A DNA stretch of 64,000 nucleotides from Clostridium_B lapidicellarium (GTDB taxonomy: Bacteria > Bacillota > Clostridia > Clostridiales > Clostridiaceae): assembly GCF_041224415.1 (NCBI RefSeq), contig NZ_JBGFFE010000007.1:1-64000 (forward strand). The letters are read 5' to 3'. The position numbers and the translations under genes are program-made. The notes beneath the pieces are model-generated. The model saw nothing but the letters and a program-made list of their open reading frames with translations. It made no database searches and was not told the origin of the DNA. Of the stretch, positions 52,695-60,036 are shown in pieces (the first letter of the stretch is position 1; each line of letters opens with the position of its first letter).

Positions 52695-53393
52695 TTATAT
52701 TTTTTCTATTAGCCCAAATCCAATTCCATTTTTACTTCCCAAGCCTGCTTCGTATGCCATTTCAATCAATTCTCTACTTCCCTGCATAGCAATTATGCCT
52801 ATATATCCTTTGTATACATTCCGCTTGTATTTGACATACTGTCTTATATAACTCATAAACTTTATTTTTAACTCCATGTTTTCAGGAAATTTCTCATACA
52901 TGGAATAATACTTTTCAAGCAAATTATTTACTAACTTATCTTCCATATTGCCAGGTTTTAAATATCTATGGTTTACATCTTGCAAAAATATTGGGCTTTT
53001 TATTTTTGCCATCATCGAATTTGTATATTTGGGTTCATCTATATTTTTTATAGATATTATATCAAAGCTATGGCTCAATAACTGTACCTTGCCTATTCTT
53101 ATAAGCCCTCTAGTAAAATGTATTATTGTTTTATCTAATGTAGATGATAAAATTAATGTTGCCATCCCTCTATTTAAAGTATCTTTTACACAACTACCGT
53201 TTTGGGATAATGAATAAACATGGTATACAAATTTCTTATATCCGCATTGTCTATATCCCTTATCATGTAACATCGCACCATATCTTTTGTCTGACAGGCT
53301 TATACATCTATATATAAATGCTGTCATAGCCTCATTAAGATTCTTATTGAATTTAAAATTTTCATTTACATAAAAGTCTATTTTTATCCTCAT
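52695..53393 (-). CDS. cas6: CRISPR-associated endoribonuclease Cas6
   Basis: 232 residues. The ferredoxin-like double-RAMP pattern is visible: N-terminal MRIKIDFY strand, LHDKGYRQCGYKKFVYH with His43 as candidate catalytic residue, and the C-terminal glycine-rich loop EAGLGSKNGIGFGLIE preceded by GYIGIIAMQGSRELIEMAY. These are the hallmarks of Cas6, which cuts CRISPR repeats into crRNAs. The ATG overlaps the upstream stop (ATGA). Last gene of the csf operon. Type IV-B systems normally lack cas6, so its presence is unusual. Confidence 0.85.
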   Translation of the reverse strand: MRIKIDFYVNENFKFNKNLNEAMTAFIYRCISLSDKRYGAMLHDKGYRQCGYKKFVYHVYSLSQNGSCVKDTLNRGMATLILSSTLDKTIIHFTRGLIRIGKVQLLSHSFDIISIKNIDEPKYTNSMMAKIKSPIFLQDVNHRYLKPGNMEDKLVNNLLEKYYSMYEKFPENMELKIKFMSYIRQYVKYKRNVYKGYIGIIAMQGSRELIEMAYEAGLGSKNGIGFGLIEKI

Positions 53394-53710
53394 AATGTCC
53401 CTCGTTTCCGCATTATACACTTATGCACCCTAATACTACCTGCTGTTCTTTTTATAATGTCTGAAAGCTCTTTGGAACTAAGATGTGGCGAATATCTAAG
53501 CATATTTTCTTCCGCACTAGTCCACTGTTTTTGCCATTTAGGATATGGCTTTTTTAGATATTTTATTTTATATTTTTCATTTTCAGGTATCTTATATAAT
53601 TTCTTGTTTTTGTATCTATAGGCGTGTATTTTATCTTGCTTTATATAATTAATAACAGTTTTTCTATCTACACCTAGCTCTCTTGCAAATTCAGATGCGC
53701 TATCAAACAT
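53390..53710 (-). CDS. HTH/Myb-like DNA-binding protein in the csf operon
   Basis: 106 residues. An N-terminal MerR/excisionase-like HTH (DSASEFARELGVDRKTVINYIKQ, IHAYRYKNKKLYKIP) is followed by a Myb/SANT-like helix bundle (WTSAEENMLRYSPHLSSKELSDIIKRTAGSIRVHK). It overlaps csf3 by eight bases and cas6 by four. It could regulate the operon or act as an accessory targeting factor; no Cas family is recognised. Confidence 0.7.
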   Translation of the reverse strand: MFDSASEFARELGVDRKTVINYIKQDKIHAYRYKNKKLYKIPENEKYKIKYLKKPYPKWQKQWTSAEENMLRYSPHLSSKELSDIIKRTAGSIRVHKCIMRKRGTL

Positions 53711-54380
53711 CAGGCATCACGCATAATACTCGATTATCCTGCCTCCAATATGGTGGAATTGTAGCATATTTTTGTATGTTTATATCTTTGCTTTTTTTTA
53801 TATATTCTTGGCATTGCAAACCAGGTATTGGGCGCATTGGCTTCCCATCTTTCCATATGCTCCAATCTTCTTCTATAGTTTCAAATTCCCATTTCCTAAC
53901 CTGTCCATATCCCTGTGAACTCTTCTTACCTAAATAGAATATATAGTTTTCAAGTAGACTTTTTATTTTGTTTAAATCACCACGAACATAAAATACAATT
54001 TCGGGGTATGTTTTTAAAACTAATGGCATATGATAAGATTTAAAAAAGCCAGAACCTATATCTACTCTGTGCCTGCCTTTGCCTTTAAATCTAACTATAT
54101 CATCATGCCAATCGTCCCATCTCTTACACCACGATGATACATATTCTTTATTATCTCCTATCCCTATAGAAGTACAATATACTCCGTATTTTCTATCCAG
54201 CACTTGTCCTAAATATTTATCAACCCATTCTTTCGTTCCATAAATATTTTCTCCAGAGTAATATTCATCTCCATTAATTTTTTTTGCTATTGCTGCAGCT
54301 ATAACACTATCCAATATAATAAAATCCGTAACTGCTATAGGGCTTGACATATGAGCTGTTACTTTAAAATTGTTAAACAT
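53703..54380 (-). CDS. csf3: Type IV CRISPR-Cas RAMP protein Csf3 (Cas5-like)
   Basis: 225 residues from the ATG at 54380 (GAAGGAGG upstream). The N-terminal strand FKVTAHMSSPIAVTDFIILDSVIAAAIAKK is typical of Csf3; HRVDIGSGFFKSYHMPLVL and the glycine-rich loop LGKKSSQGYGQVRKWEF are RAMP features, and the C-terminal tail is GKPMRPIPGLQ. It should cap the 5' end of the guide in the effector complex. It follows the CysH-like gene instead of csf2, an altered order. Confidence 0.82.
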   Translation of the reverse strand: MFNNFKVTAHMSSPIAVTDFIILDSVIAAAIAKKINGDEYYSGENIYGTKEWVDKYLGQVLDRKYGVYCTSIGIGDNKEYVSSWCKRWDDWHDDIVRFKGKGRHRVDIGSGFFKSYHMPLVLKTYPEIVFYVRGDLNKIKSLLENYIFYLGKKSSQGYGQVRKWEFETIEEDWSIWKDGKPMRPIPGLQCQEYIKKSKDINIQKYATIPPYWRQDNRVLCVMPDV

Positions 54381-54409
54381 ATACTCCTCCTTCACATAAT
54401 ATTATATTT

Positions 54410-55174
54410 TTATGCATAACTCTTAAATATAGGGAATTTTGCTATAAGTTTTTGAAATAATTCTGGATAGTACCGTTTTATAACCCATATTCGGCCTTCC
54501 GATATCCCATGGTCACCTACCCAATTTGAATACCTCTTATTTTGCCTATCAAAATCATTTTCAGAAGTTATATCATAATAGTTTAGGTATTTAAGTGCAT
54601 TTGTAAAAATATAAGCCCAAATTTCATACGACTTCCAATACAATACGGGTGAGCACCATAATACCTCGTTTTTATCTTTTCTTATTGCGCCATATGTCAT
54701 TGCATAATGTCTTCTACCTTTTGATTCTTCTGCCCTAAGCCCCCATATAATACCATCCGTATTTGATTTTTTTGTATATTTATTAAATGTCTCCTTTAGC
54801 TGTTTTGTAATAAGCCTCTTGCTTGCTATTTCATCAATTGGGTACATATTAAATAGCTCAAATAACGAATGTGGTGTTTTAAGATGAATTAAATTCATAT
54901 TGCGCTCTTTTTTATAATAATCTATTAATTTATAAGTATCAGGCAAATCCCCACCTTCGCCCCTATCAACCCATACTACACGAATGTCTGGTTTAATCTT
55001 TAGTATAATGTCCATGCAAACTAGGCTGTCTTTCCCAAATGACACAGATATGTATGGATTTTTGCATTTATTTAAAAACTTTTTTATTATATTTTCTGTT
55101 TTTTCTATTTTTTTAAACATTTTTTGATAGACAAATGTGTAATATTGCATTTCAAATGTCGAAAAACCATCCAT
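54410..55174 (-). CDS. CysH-like PP-loop ATPase of the csf operon
   Basis: 254 residues of the adenine-nucleotide alpha-hydrolase/PAPS-reductase superfamily. PP-loop motif ISVSFGKDSLVCMDII (SFGKDS at 45-50), VVWVDRGEGGDLPDTYKLIDYY and GLRAEESKGRRHYAMTYG are conserved. The Cys motif near the C terminus that does the chemistry in true PAPS reductase is absent. CysH-like proteins are a known companion of type IV-B CRISPR-Cas, with unknown role. The ATG at 55174 (AGGAGGGG) lies inside the end of the transporter gene, a 70-bp overlap implying tight coupling. Confidence 0.85.
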   Translation of the reverse strand: MDGFSTFEMQYYTFVYQKMFKKIEKTENIIKKFLNKCKNPYISVSFGKDSLVCMDIILKIKPDIRVVWVDRGEGGDLPDTYKLIDYYKKERNMNLIHLKTPHSLFELFNMYPIDEIASKRLITKQLKETFNKYTKKSNTDGIIWGLRAEESKGRRHYAMTYGAIRKDKNEVLWCSPVLYWKSYEIWAYIFTNALKYLNYYDITSENDFDRQNKRYSNWVGDHGISEGRIWVIKRYYPELFQKLIAKFPIFKSYA

Positions 55175-56154
55175 AATACCCCTCCTGCAAAAAATATCCT
55201 TATAGTCCCATAAGTCTTCCATAATGCAGTAACATCAAAATTAAATATTACCACTGCAATTGCTGCAATTAATATTAGCAGCATTTTTATTCTTCCTGTT
55301 TTTAGAGTATTACTGTTTTTATAATATAGCGTAGTTATTGCACTATATGAAGCACTTAAAGTGCTCATTAGACCCATCATAATGCCAATTACAAGAACAA
55401 TAAGGTTAAACCCTGAAAACATTTTTATTGAAACGTAATTTCCGTTTTCTCCGCTAATCGCTCCTAATAAAGATAGACATATCAATGGAATGCCAAAGAA
55501 AAAGCCTCCATATCTGTATGGGGTACCATCTCTTTGCGTATTATAACTGCGTTGCCAATGTTGGTTATCCATAATAGGCCCGGAAAACAGTATTAATGTA
55601 TACCACATAAAATCAAATATCGAAAATGTGCCAATTTTAAATATTTGTGTTTTTGTTGCAAATAATGCCACAATTATTAAATATATTGTTATGATTATTA
55701 ATATAATTTGTTGCCACATATCTGTAATGATTGAGTAGTGCAAACCGCCTATTAATGTATATGCGAATGTTACAATTAACAAGATTAATGAAGTGGTATA
55801 GTAATTTAAGCCCAATGTTAGCTTTAAGATATTGGCACCAGCAGTTATGTTTATTGCTATGCAGCATATTTGTACAAAAATGAATGAACATTCATATATA
55901 TTTTTCAATATCGTATTATTAACTAGGCCTGATGCTGTAAGTATATCTTTATTTACGTGTTGCATCAGCCACCCAAAGAAAAATAGTGCTAATATGTTCG
56001 GAATGATAAAACTTGCTACACCTAATATCCCTTTATTAGCAGCCATATCTGTAGACGTAATTAATGCCGGTGCCCATGTCCATGCTGATGCAATTGATAA
56101 AGCCATTACAACATTCTTATATTTTGCTCCAAAATAAAAGATTTTTTTATCCAT
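55105..56154 (-). CDS. SSS-family-like membrane transporter within the csf operon
   Basis: 349 residues with about nine to ten membrane helices. Motifs SIASAWTWAPALITSTDMAANKGILGVASFIIPN at the start, INITAGANILKLTLGLN, LIGGLHYSIITDMWQQII and SGPIMDNQHWQRSY resemble sodium:solute symporters, though it is shorter than the usual 450-550 residues and lacks the last helices. The ATG at 56154 follows GGAGGC. It lies between csf2 and cysH on the same strand with overlap into cysH. I know of no transporter as a fixed part of type IV systems; it may supply or export the CysH-like enzyme's substrate. Confidence 0.75.
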   Translation of the reverse strand: MDKKIFYFGAKYKNVVMALSIASAWTWAPALITSTDMAANKGILGVASFIIPNILALFFFGWLMQHVNKDILTASGLVNNTILKNIYECSFIFVQICCIAINITAGANILKLTLGLNYYTTSLILLIVTFAYTLIGGLHYSIITDMWQQIILIIITIYLIIVALFATKTQIFKIGTFSIFDFMWYTLILFSGPIMDNQHWQRSYNTQRDGTPYRYGGFFFGIPLICLSLLGAISGENGNYVSIKMFSGFNLIVLVIGIMMGLMSTLSASYSAITTLYYKNSNTLKTGRIKMLLILIAAIAVVIFNFDVTALWKTYGTIRIFFAGGVLWMVFRHLKCNITHLSIKKCLKK

Positions 56155-56197
56155 TTTTGCCTCCAATTTTAAATAAATGTTTTAGTATACAATAGCC

Positions 56198-57028
56198 CTA
56201 TAATATACTCTCAGCTTTTCTAATCCATTCTCTCATAGTATCTTTGTTTTCTTCCAGATAATCATAATATATCTTTGTATCAACATCTATATTGTAATCA
56301 AGGTTAATTTTCCCATGCCCTATTGAACTTTTACCACCGATATAGCCATATTCCTTCAACTTTTCAAGTCCTGCTTTCAAACAAGCTTTTTCAACCTCGT
56401 TATCATTTTCTATAATTATGTCTCCGGATAGTTCAGTACCGGCGCTCAAGCACTGCATTTCATATTTCATTTGAGTGGGATTTTCTTTCTTTTTGCCCTT
56501 TTCATCTTCAATTTCATTAATGTTGAAATCTTTGGATTTGAGGTCATCTCTTCTGGTATAAAAAGTATCTTGCAGCATATCATAAAAGCTTATATTATTT
56601 TCTTCACCTGTATATTTAGCTGTTTCCTTGCATACAGGTATAAAAATAGCCACCTTCAATTTGCCTTCCGGTATTTGGTCTCCTATAGCTGAACCAAATA
56701 AGCTTAAAGGTGGACACATTTTCCGCATTTCTCTTTTCTTACCTACTTCATTATATCTACTGCCACTGGTTAAAGCCCCACCGGTAAACAACAAGTAATA
56801 AAGATTCGCTGATACTCCTTCGTCTGCAATATCTATATGGTTTAAATAATCCTGCATGATAAGCCTTCTCAACTCACCTCTAAAGGCATTTCCGGAATAT
56901 ACAGGGATATCTATGTACTCGCCGTTATATTCATATTTTTGTGTTCTTGCCGCCTGCATTGTCCCCATTCTTTGGTCACCAAAATGACTTAATGGGCTTA
57001 AAAGTGTTAGTTTTATATTAGTTCTCAT
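56198..57028 (-). CDS. csf2: Type IV CRISPR-Cas backbone protein Csf2 (Cas7-like)
   Basis: 276 residues. LTLLSPLSHFGDQRMGTMQAARTQKYEYNG and IPVYSGNAFRGELRRLIMQDYL are the Cas7/Csf2 N-terminal signature, KMCPPLSLFGSAIGDQIPEGKLKVAIFIPVC the middle, and YGYIGGKSSIGHGKINL the glycine-rich end. Several copies should form the helical backbone along the guide RNA. Overlaps cas11 by 11 bases. Confidence 0.9.
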   Translation of the reverse strand: MRTNIKLTLLSPLSHFGDQRMGTMQAARTQKYEYNGEYIDIPVYSGNAFRGELRRLIMQDYLNHIDIADEGVSANLYYLLFTGGALTSGSRYNEVGKKREMRKMCPPLSLFGSAIGDQIPEGKLKVAIFIPVCKETAKYTGEENNISFYDMLQDTFYTRRDDLKSKDFNINEIEDEKGKKKENPTQMKYEMQCLSAGTELSGDIIIENDNEVEKACLKAGLEKLKEYGYIGGKSSIGHGKINLDYNIDVDTKIYYDYLEENKDTMREWIRKAESIL

Positions 57029-57470
57029 GTACTTTTACCCCCTTCTCTGTAAAACTTACTTGGGCATTTTCAAGTTTTTTATTCAAGGCTTCTTCTCTTT
57101 CTTTTCTGGCTTTTTCTGCTTGGATCTGCTCTTTACGCACTTGATTATTTAATCTAAGTTTTAGGATAATTACTTGGGTTTTATCTCTAAAAGCTTTAAG
57201 AACTGCATTTTTAAATTCATCTGTCTGCTCCGCAATTTCCGATATATTTTTATATTTGAGTGACCTAACGTCCATCTTTCTGCATAGCTTTTCCACAAAC
57301 TTATCATATTGATTTGTTGTAGTAGCCGAAGCTTTCACCTTTGAAGTGAATTCATCCCATATTCCCATTGCCCTGGTACCAGTTACCTTGTCCCAATCTA
57401 TTTGAGACCATATATCTGCCAATGTAGCTACTGCCGCATCTTGAATATTCTCTTTATTCAATTCGTACAA
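57018..57470 (-). CDS. cas11: Type IV-B small subunit Cas11-like
   Basis: 150 residues from a TTG start behind AGGAGG. Predominantly helical: AAVATLADIWSQIDWDKVTGTRAMGIWDEFTSKVKAS, MDVRSLKYKNISEIAEQ, and a long basic C-terminal helix (RKEQIQAEKARKEREEALNKK). Position between csf1 and csf2, size and helix content match the small subunit of type IV-B complexes. Direct sequence similarity is weak, so the call rests partly on place. Confidence 0.7.
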   Translation of the reverse strand: MYELNKENIQDAAVATLADIWSQIDWDKVTGTRAMGIWDEFTSKVKASATTTNQYDKFVEKLCRKMDVRSLKYKNISEIAEQTDEFKNAVLKAFRDKTQVIILKLRLNNQVRKEQIQAEKARKEREEALNKKLENAQVSFTEKGVKVHEN

Positions 57471-57482
57471 TTTTAATACCTC

Positions 57483-58250
57483 CTAGAATAAACTTATTTG
57501 TTTGGTTTTAGCAGCTTTTTTCTTTTCTTTCTCAAGGGCTTTCAACCTTGCTTTTTCTTCTTTCTGTGCCTTCTGCTTAGCTTTTACATATTCGTTTCTT
57601 TTTTCAGAGTTCATCATGTAAATTAGTAAGTCAAATTGTGCTGAACCCCTGTATTGGCTAAATAAATCCTCATATGTTGCAAACTTTTCAAGTCCGAATT
57701 GTTCAATTGAAATCATCTTATAATTGCCCGTTTGTAGCTCATCTTTGCTAAACTGTAGATAAGCATCATTCAGGTATTCATACACTCTTTTCAGCTTATC
57801 TACATCAAAAACATATTCTCTGTCTTCCTCCCTAATAAAGTATCTCTTAGGGTTTGAATTTACCTTGCATCTAAAGGAATTATGTTTCTTGAAGCTTTGC
57901 GTTATACCTACCACAAATTCACCAGTTACATATTTCCCAAGGTTGAACAAATAATTTTCTATATCATTTTTCTTTAATAGATATAAGTTATTTGCATCTG
58001 CTACAAACGAATTAACCCTTACTTCCCTAGCCTTTATTGTCCCCGCACATTCTTTACAAATATATTGGCTTGATCTATCCTTGCAATCTCCCCAATTTGT
58101 AAAATTTGATGATAATACTTTCTTGGCTTTTGCACCTTCTTTTGTATGCTTACCACATATCAAGCAGTTAGTGTCTATACTTTCTAAGTCTTTTATGTCT
58201 GGTTTTCCTAAGGCTGAATATAATATCTCTGTATTTGTAATTATTCTCAC
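57483..58250 (-). CDS. csf1: Type IV CRISPR-Cas large-subunit-like protein Csf1
   Basis: 255 residues. A zinc finger lies at the N terminus (CLICGKHTKEGAKAKKVL with Cys29/Cys32; YICKECAGTIKAREVRV with Cys65/Cys68), followed by TNWGDCKDRS and SFVADANNLYLLKK, as in Csf1. The C terminus is a Lys-rich helix ending in KTKQISLF. It heads the csf operon. The GTG at 58250 directly abuts a GAGGTG ribosome-like sequence, so the true start may be a few codons downstream at a non-standard codon. Confidence 0.85.
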   Translation of the reverse strand: MRIITNTEILYSALGKPDIKDLESIDTNCLICGKHTKEGAKAKKVLSSNFTNWGDCKDRSSQYICKECAGTIKAREVRVNSFVADANNLYLLKKNDIENYLFNLGKYVTGEFVVGITQSFKKHNSFRCKVNSNPKRYFIREEDREYVFDVDKLKRVYEYLNDAYLQFSKDELQTGNYKMISIEQFGLEKFATYEDLFSQYRGSAQFDLLIYMMNSEKRNEYVKAKQKAQKEEKARLKALEKEKKKAAKTKQISLF

Positions 58251-58264
58251 CTCTTTTCAAGCAT

Positions 58265-58440
58265 AAAAATAAGACACCTAGAATTTAATCTAAGTGTCTT
58301 TAAGGGATATGTTAAATAGCTATTCCCTTTGTTCCTTAGGCAGGTAGCTAACCTGGTCTTATAGTTGCGCATTGTTAAGAGGCTATATAAGCTCATTTGG
58401 GGCTGTATATTATTATGCCCTACAGCCACAGGCAATGGAA
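58265..58440 (-). ncRNA. Candidate structured RNA upstream of csf1
   Basis: No credible gene. On the minus strand a series of stems is visible: GGCTGTA/TACAGCC, CAGGT/ACCTG, AAGGGA/TCCCTT and finally AAGACAC/GTGTCTT (58271-58300) followed by TATTTTTATG, a good terminator. A TATAAT box lies at 58478-58483, ahead of it. The layout suggests a discrete RNA of about 170-200 nt ending just before csf1, or an attenuated leader of the csf operon. Confidence 0.45.
58271..58300 (-). terminator. Hairpin terminator/attenuator before csf1
   Basis: AAGACAC/GTGTCTT outer stem with TTAGATT/AATTCTAG inside, then TATTTTTATG on the minus strand, only about 20 bases before the csf1 start. Confidence 0.7.
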
Positions 58441-58497
58441 AATTAACTTTGTTACTATCTTTTAATCCCTAATATCATTATATCTCATTTTGGCAAT

Positions 58498-58593
58498 GTT
58501 TTAATAAGTAGTTCATAACCACTTAATAAGCTATAATTTACGTTTTAAAATGTTTATAGTATTGTTTCAATTCCTTATAGGTATACTAAAAAG
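58498..58593 (-). CRISPR. Candidate one-spacer CRISPR mini-array
   Basis: Minus strand: a 30-nt unit (58593-58564) ends in ACCTATAAGGAATTGAAAC, the terminal part of a well-known clostridial type I-B CRISPR repeat family, including the ATTGAAAC 8-nt handle. After 36 nt (58563-58528) a second 30-nt unit (58527-58498) has a stem-loop AAGTGGTT/AACTACTT followed by ATTAAAAC, seven of eight bases of the handle, but is otherwise diverged. Repeat-36-repeat geometry and a cas6 in the operon fit a minimal array; the second repeat is weak. Confidence 0.55.
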
Positions 58594-58614
58594 AGAGCAC
58601 ATTAAGTACTCTCT
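58592..58614 (-). terminator. Terminator after the HTH gene, abutting the CRISPR-like repeat
   Basis: AGAGAGTAC/GTGCTCTCT with a five-base loop followed by TTTTTAG on the minus strand. The gene's stop codon is within the stem, and the T run is the start of the CRISPR-like repeat. Confidence 0.7.
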
Positions 58615-58949
58615 TTTATCTTTTCCAATACCAATCCACGTAATTTAGGCGGTATTGGTAACTCTATAAGCTTTTCTTTGGTAATAATACCTTCCCTAAG
58701 CAAGTCTACTAAGGTTCCCACAGGTTTTTCTAATTTCCCTTTTACAATGGCTTGCAAGGTTTCCTTTATAATTATTTTCTTTGCTCCTTTCACTGTTAAT
58801 ATAGTAGACTGCCCTTGCCCCAGGCGTCTAAAATCTTCTCCTTCCACCATATTAAACCCTGGTAAATCTAATCTCTGTTGTAAGGTACGTATCTCTATAC
58901 CTGTTTCCTTCGCTATATCTCTAAGTGTAACTATATCTTTTAAATCCAT
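58602..58949 (-). CDS. HTH protein downstream of hairpin copy B
   Basis: 115 residues from the ATG at 58949, which follows the conserved hairpin and GGAGG. DIVTLRDIAKETGIEIRTLQQRLDLPGF is a helix-turn-helix; LTVKGAKKIIIKETLQAIVKG and a Pro/Leu-rich C terminus follow. Probably a DNA-binding regulator. It is the second gene of a two-gene operon and precedes the csf region on the same strand. Confidence 0.72.
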   Translation of the reverse strand: MDLKDIVTLRDIAKETGIEIRTLQQRLDLPGFNMVEGEDFRRLGQGQSTILTVKGAKKIIIKETLQAIVKGKLEKPVGTLVDLLREGIITKEKLIELPIPPKLRGLVLEKIKEST

Positions 58950-59001
58950 GCAATTCCTCCTTCTGGCAGTTTTCTGGATAACTGCCAACCAAAAATATGT
59001 T
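58950..59001 (-). promoter_or_regulatory. Conserved intercistronic hairpin, copy B
   Basis: Minus strand: TTTTTGG, stem TGGCAGTT/AACTGCCA (arms 58980-58987 and 58964-58971), loop ATCCAGAA, then AGAAGGAGGAATTGC before ATG. It fills the whole gap between two genes. Confidence 0.85.
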
Positions 59002-59415
59002 CTAATTTTCTCCATATAAGTAATTGTAACAATCCTCTATGCTCCATACTGCAATAGCTTTTTTATATTCAGCGACATATTCATCATCATGTCCATTAAC
59101 TCCCGTATCCTCTCCCTCGAATACAAGAACTACATAATTGTCGTCGAACTGGTCTACCCAGTCCCAAAGTCCTTCTAAAGTGTCCATGCAACTCTTCCCC
59201 GGTAATACTGCTTCTTCCTCTGTAAGCCCATCTTCTTCTGCAGATTCTAAAGCTTCCTCTTCGCTTCCATAAATCATTCCCCAGCTTTTAGATTCTGGGG
59301 TTAATTCCCATTCTGGGTTCTGGAACCTAAAAAATATATTGTTGTCTTTATTGAATTTTTCTACTAATTCCTCTGCCGGTTTTCCTGTTATTTCATAACA
59401 TTTTTTAGGTTTCAT
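59002..59415 (-). CDS. Acidic protein of clostridial mobile elements
   Basis: 137 residues, acidic, no recognised domain: CYEITGKPAEELVEKFNKDNN, SWGMIYGSEEEALESAEEDGL, DTLEGLWDWVDQFDDNYVVLVFEGED. It is first in a two-gene operon behind a consensus promoter with a spacer palindrome, and linked by hairpin copy B to the HTH gene. The ribosome site GGAGAT lies rather far (15 bases) from the ATG. Confidence 0.65.
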   Translation of the reverse strand: MKPKKCYEITGKPAEELVEKFNKDNNIFFRFQNPEWELTPESKSWGMIYGSEEEALESAEEDGLTEEEAVLPGKSCMDTLEGLWDWVDQFDDNYVVLVFEGEDTGVNGHDDEYVAEYKKAIAVWSIEDCYNYLYGEN

Positions 59416-59452
59416 TTTTATTTTAATATCTCCTTTCCTTATCTACAATTAT

Positions 59453-59481
59453 ATTATATTCCTACGTGGGAATATTGTCAA
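59453..59481 (-). promoter_or_regulatory. Consensus promoter with 20-bp spacer palindrome
   Basis: Minus strand TTGACA (59476-59481), 17 bp, TATAAT (59453-59458). The spacer is almost filled by the dyad ATATTCC-CACGTA-GGAATAT (59456-59475; one mismatch), a probable repressor site. It drives the gene pair 59415-58602. Confidence 0.85.
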
Positions 59482-59522
59482 GGGAATTTTATAAGCTTTC
59501 AAAAAAATTTTTCTGGAATAAA

Positions 59523-59546
59523 AGAGCATAGATTTCTCTATGCTCT
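59523..59546 (-). terminator. Terminator after the wHTH gene
   Basis: AGAGCATAGA/TCTATGCTCT with a four-base loop, then TTTTATTCC on the minus strand. The stop codon of the gene at 59545 lies in the stem. Confidence 0.75.
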
Positions 59547-59976
59547 AACTAACTGATTTTCCATAAACTCGTTGCATGGCGGGCTTTGTAATAAGCCAAG
59601 TAGCCCCAGACTGCCTATATTCGTCCTCTCTGAAACGCCCTTGTCTAATAGCATTCCTAAGGACAGAGCCATCTGACAAGCCCCATTTTTGAGCCGCCTC
59701 GGCTAATGTGTATACATCATCCAGCAGACCACCTAGGATTTTGTCCGGGTCTTTCCGCTTATAAACACTCATGCTAGATGATTCCCAACTTCCAGTTCTA
59801 TATTTATCATACATGATGCTCCCATATTCATCGTCATTATCAATTATCTGGAGGGCTACATTGTCCCCCAGAGTAATTGTAGAACCATCTTCTAGTTTAA
59901 CCATATTTCTTCCTGTATATTTTCCCGTTAGCCCTGTAATTTCTTTTGCCTTTTCTTCAAAATCCTGTGGTAACAT
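59545..59976 (-). CDS. Helix-turn-helix protein downstream of hairpin copy C
   Basis: 143 residues. The N-terminal half is a beta-rich domain (YTGRNMVKLEDGSTITLGDNVALQIIDND). The C-terminal half is a wHTH (DVYTLAEAAQKWGLSDGSVLRNAIRQGRFREDEYRQSGATWLITKPAMQRVYG) of a type frequent in Firmicute mobile elements. The ATG follows hairpin copy C. It is last of a three-gene operon. Confidence 0.75.
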   Translation of the reverse strand: MLPQDFEEKAKEITGLTGKYTGRNMVKLEDGSTITLGDNVALQIIDNDDEYGSIMYDKYRTGSWESSSMSVYKRKDPDKILGGLLDDVYTLAEAAQKWGLSDGSVLRNAIRQGRFREDEYRQSGATWLITKPAMQRVYGKSVS

Positions 59977-60036
59977 TTTATTTTCTCCTTCTGGCAGTTT
60001 TCTGGATAACTGCCAACCAAAATTTTTTCTAAAAAT
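59977..60036 (-). promoter_or_regulatory. Conserved intercistronic hairpin, copy C
   Basis: Minus strand: AAATTTTGG, stem arms 60008-60015 and 59992-59999, loop ATCCAGAA, then AGAAGGAG before the ATG at 59976. Confidence 0.85.

Noticed and set aside
54410..55174. Housekeeping PAPS reductase
   Set aside because: The C-terminal catalytic Cys motif is missing and no sulfate-assimilation genes are adjacent; the csf context fits better.
58247..58435. 62-codon frame before csf1
   Set aside because: It coincides with the row of stable hairpins and has no ribosome site; the region is better explained as RNA.
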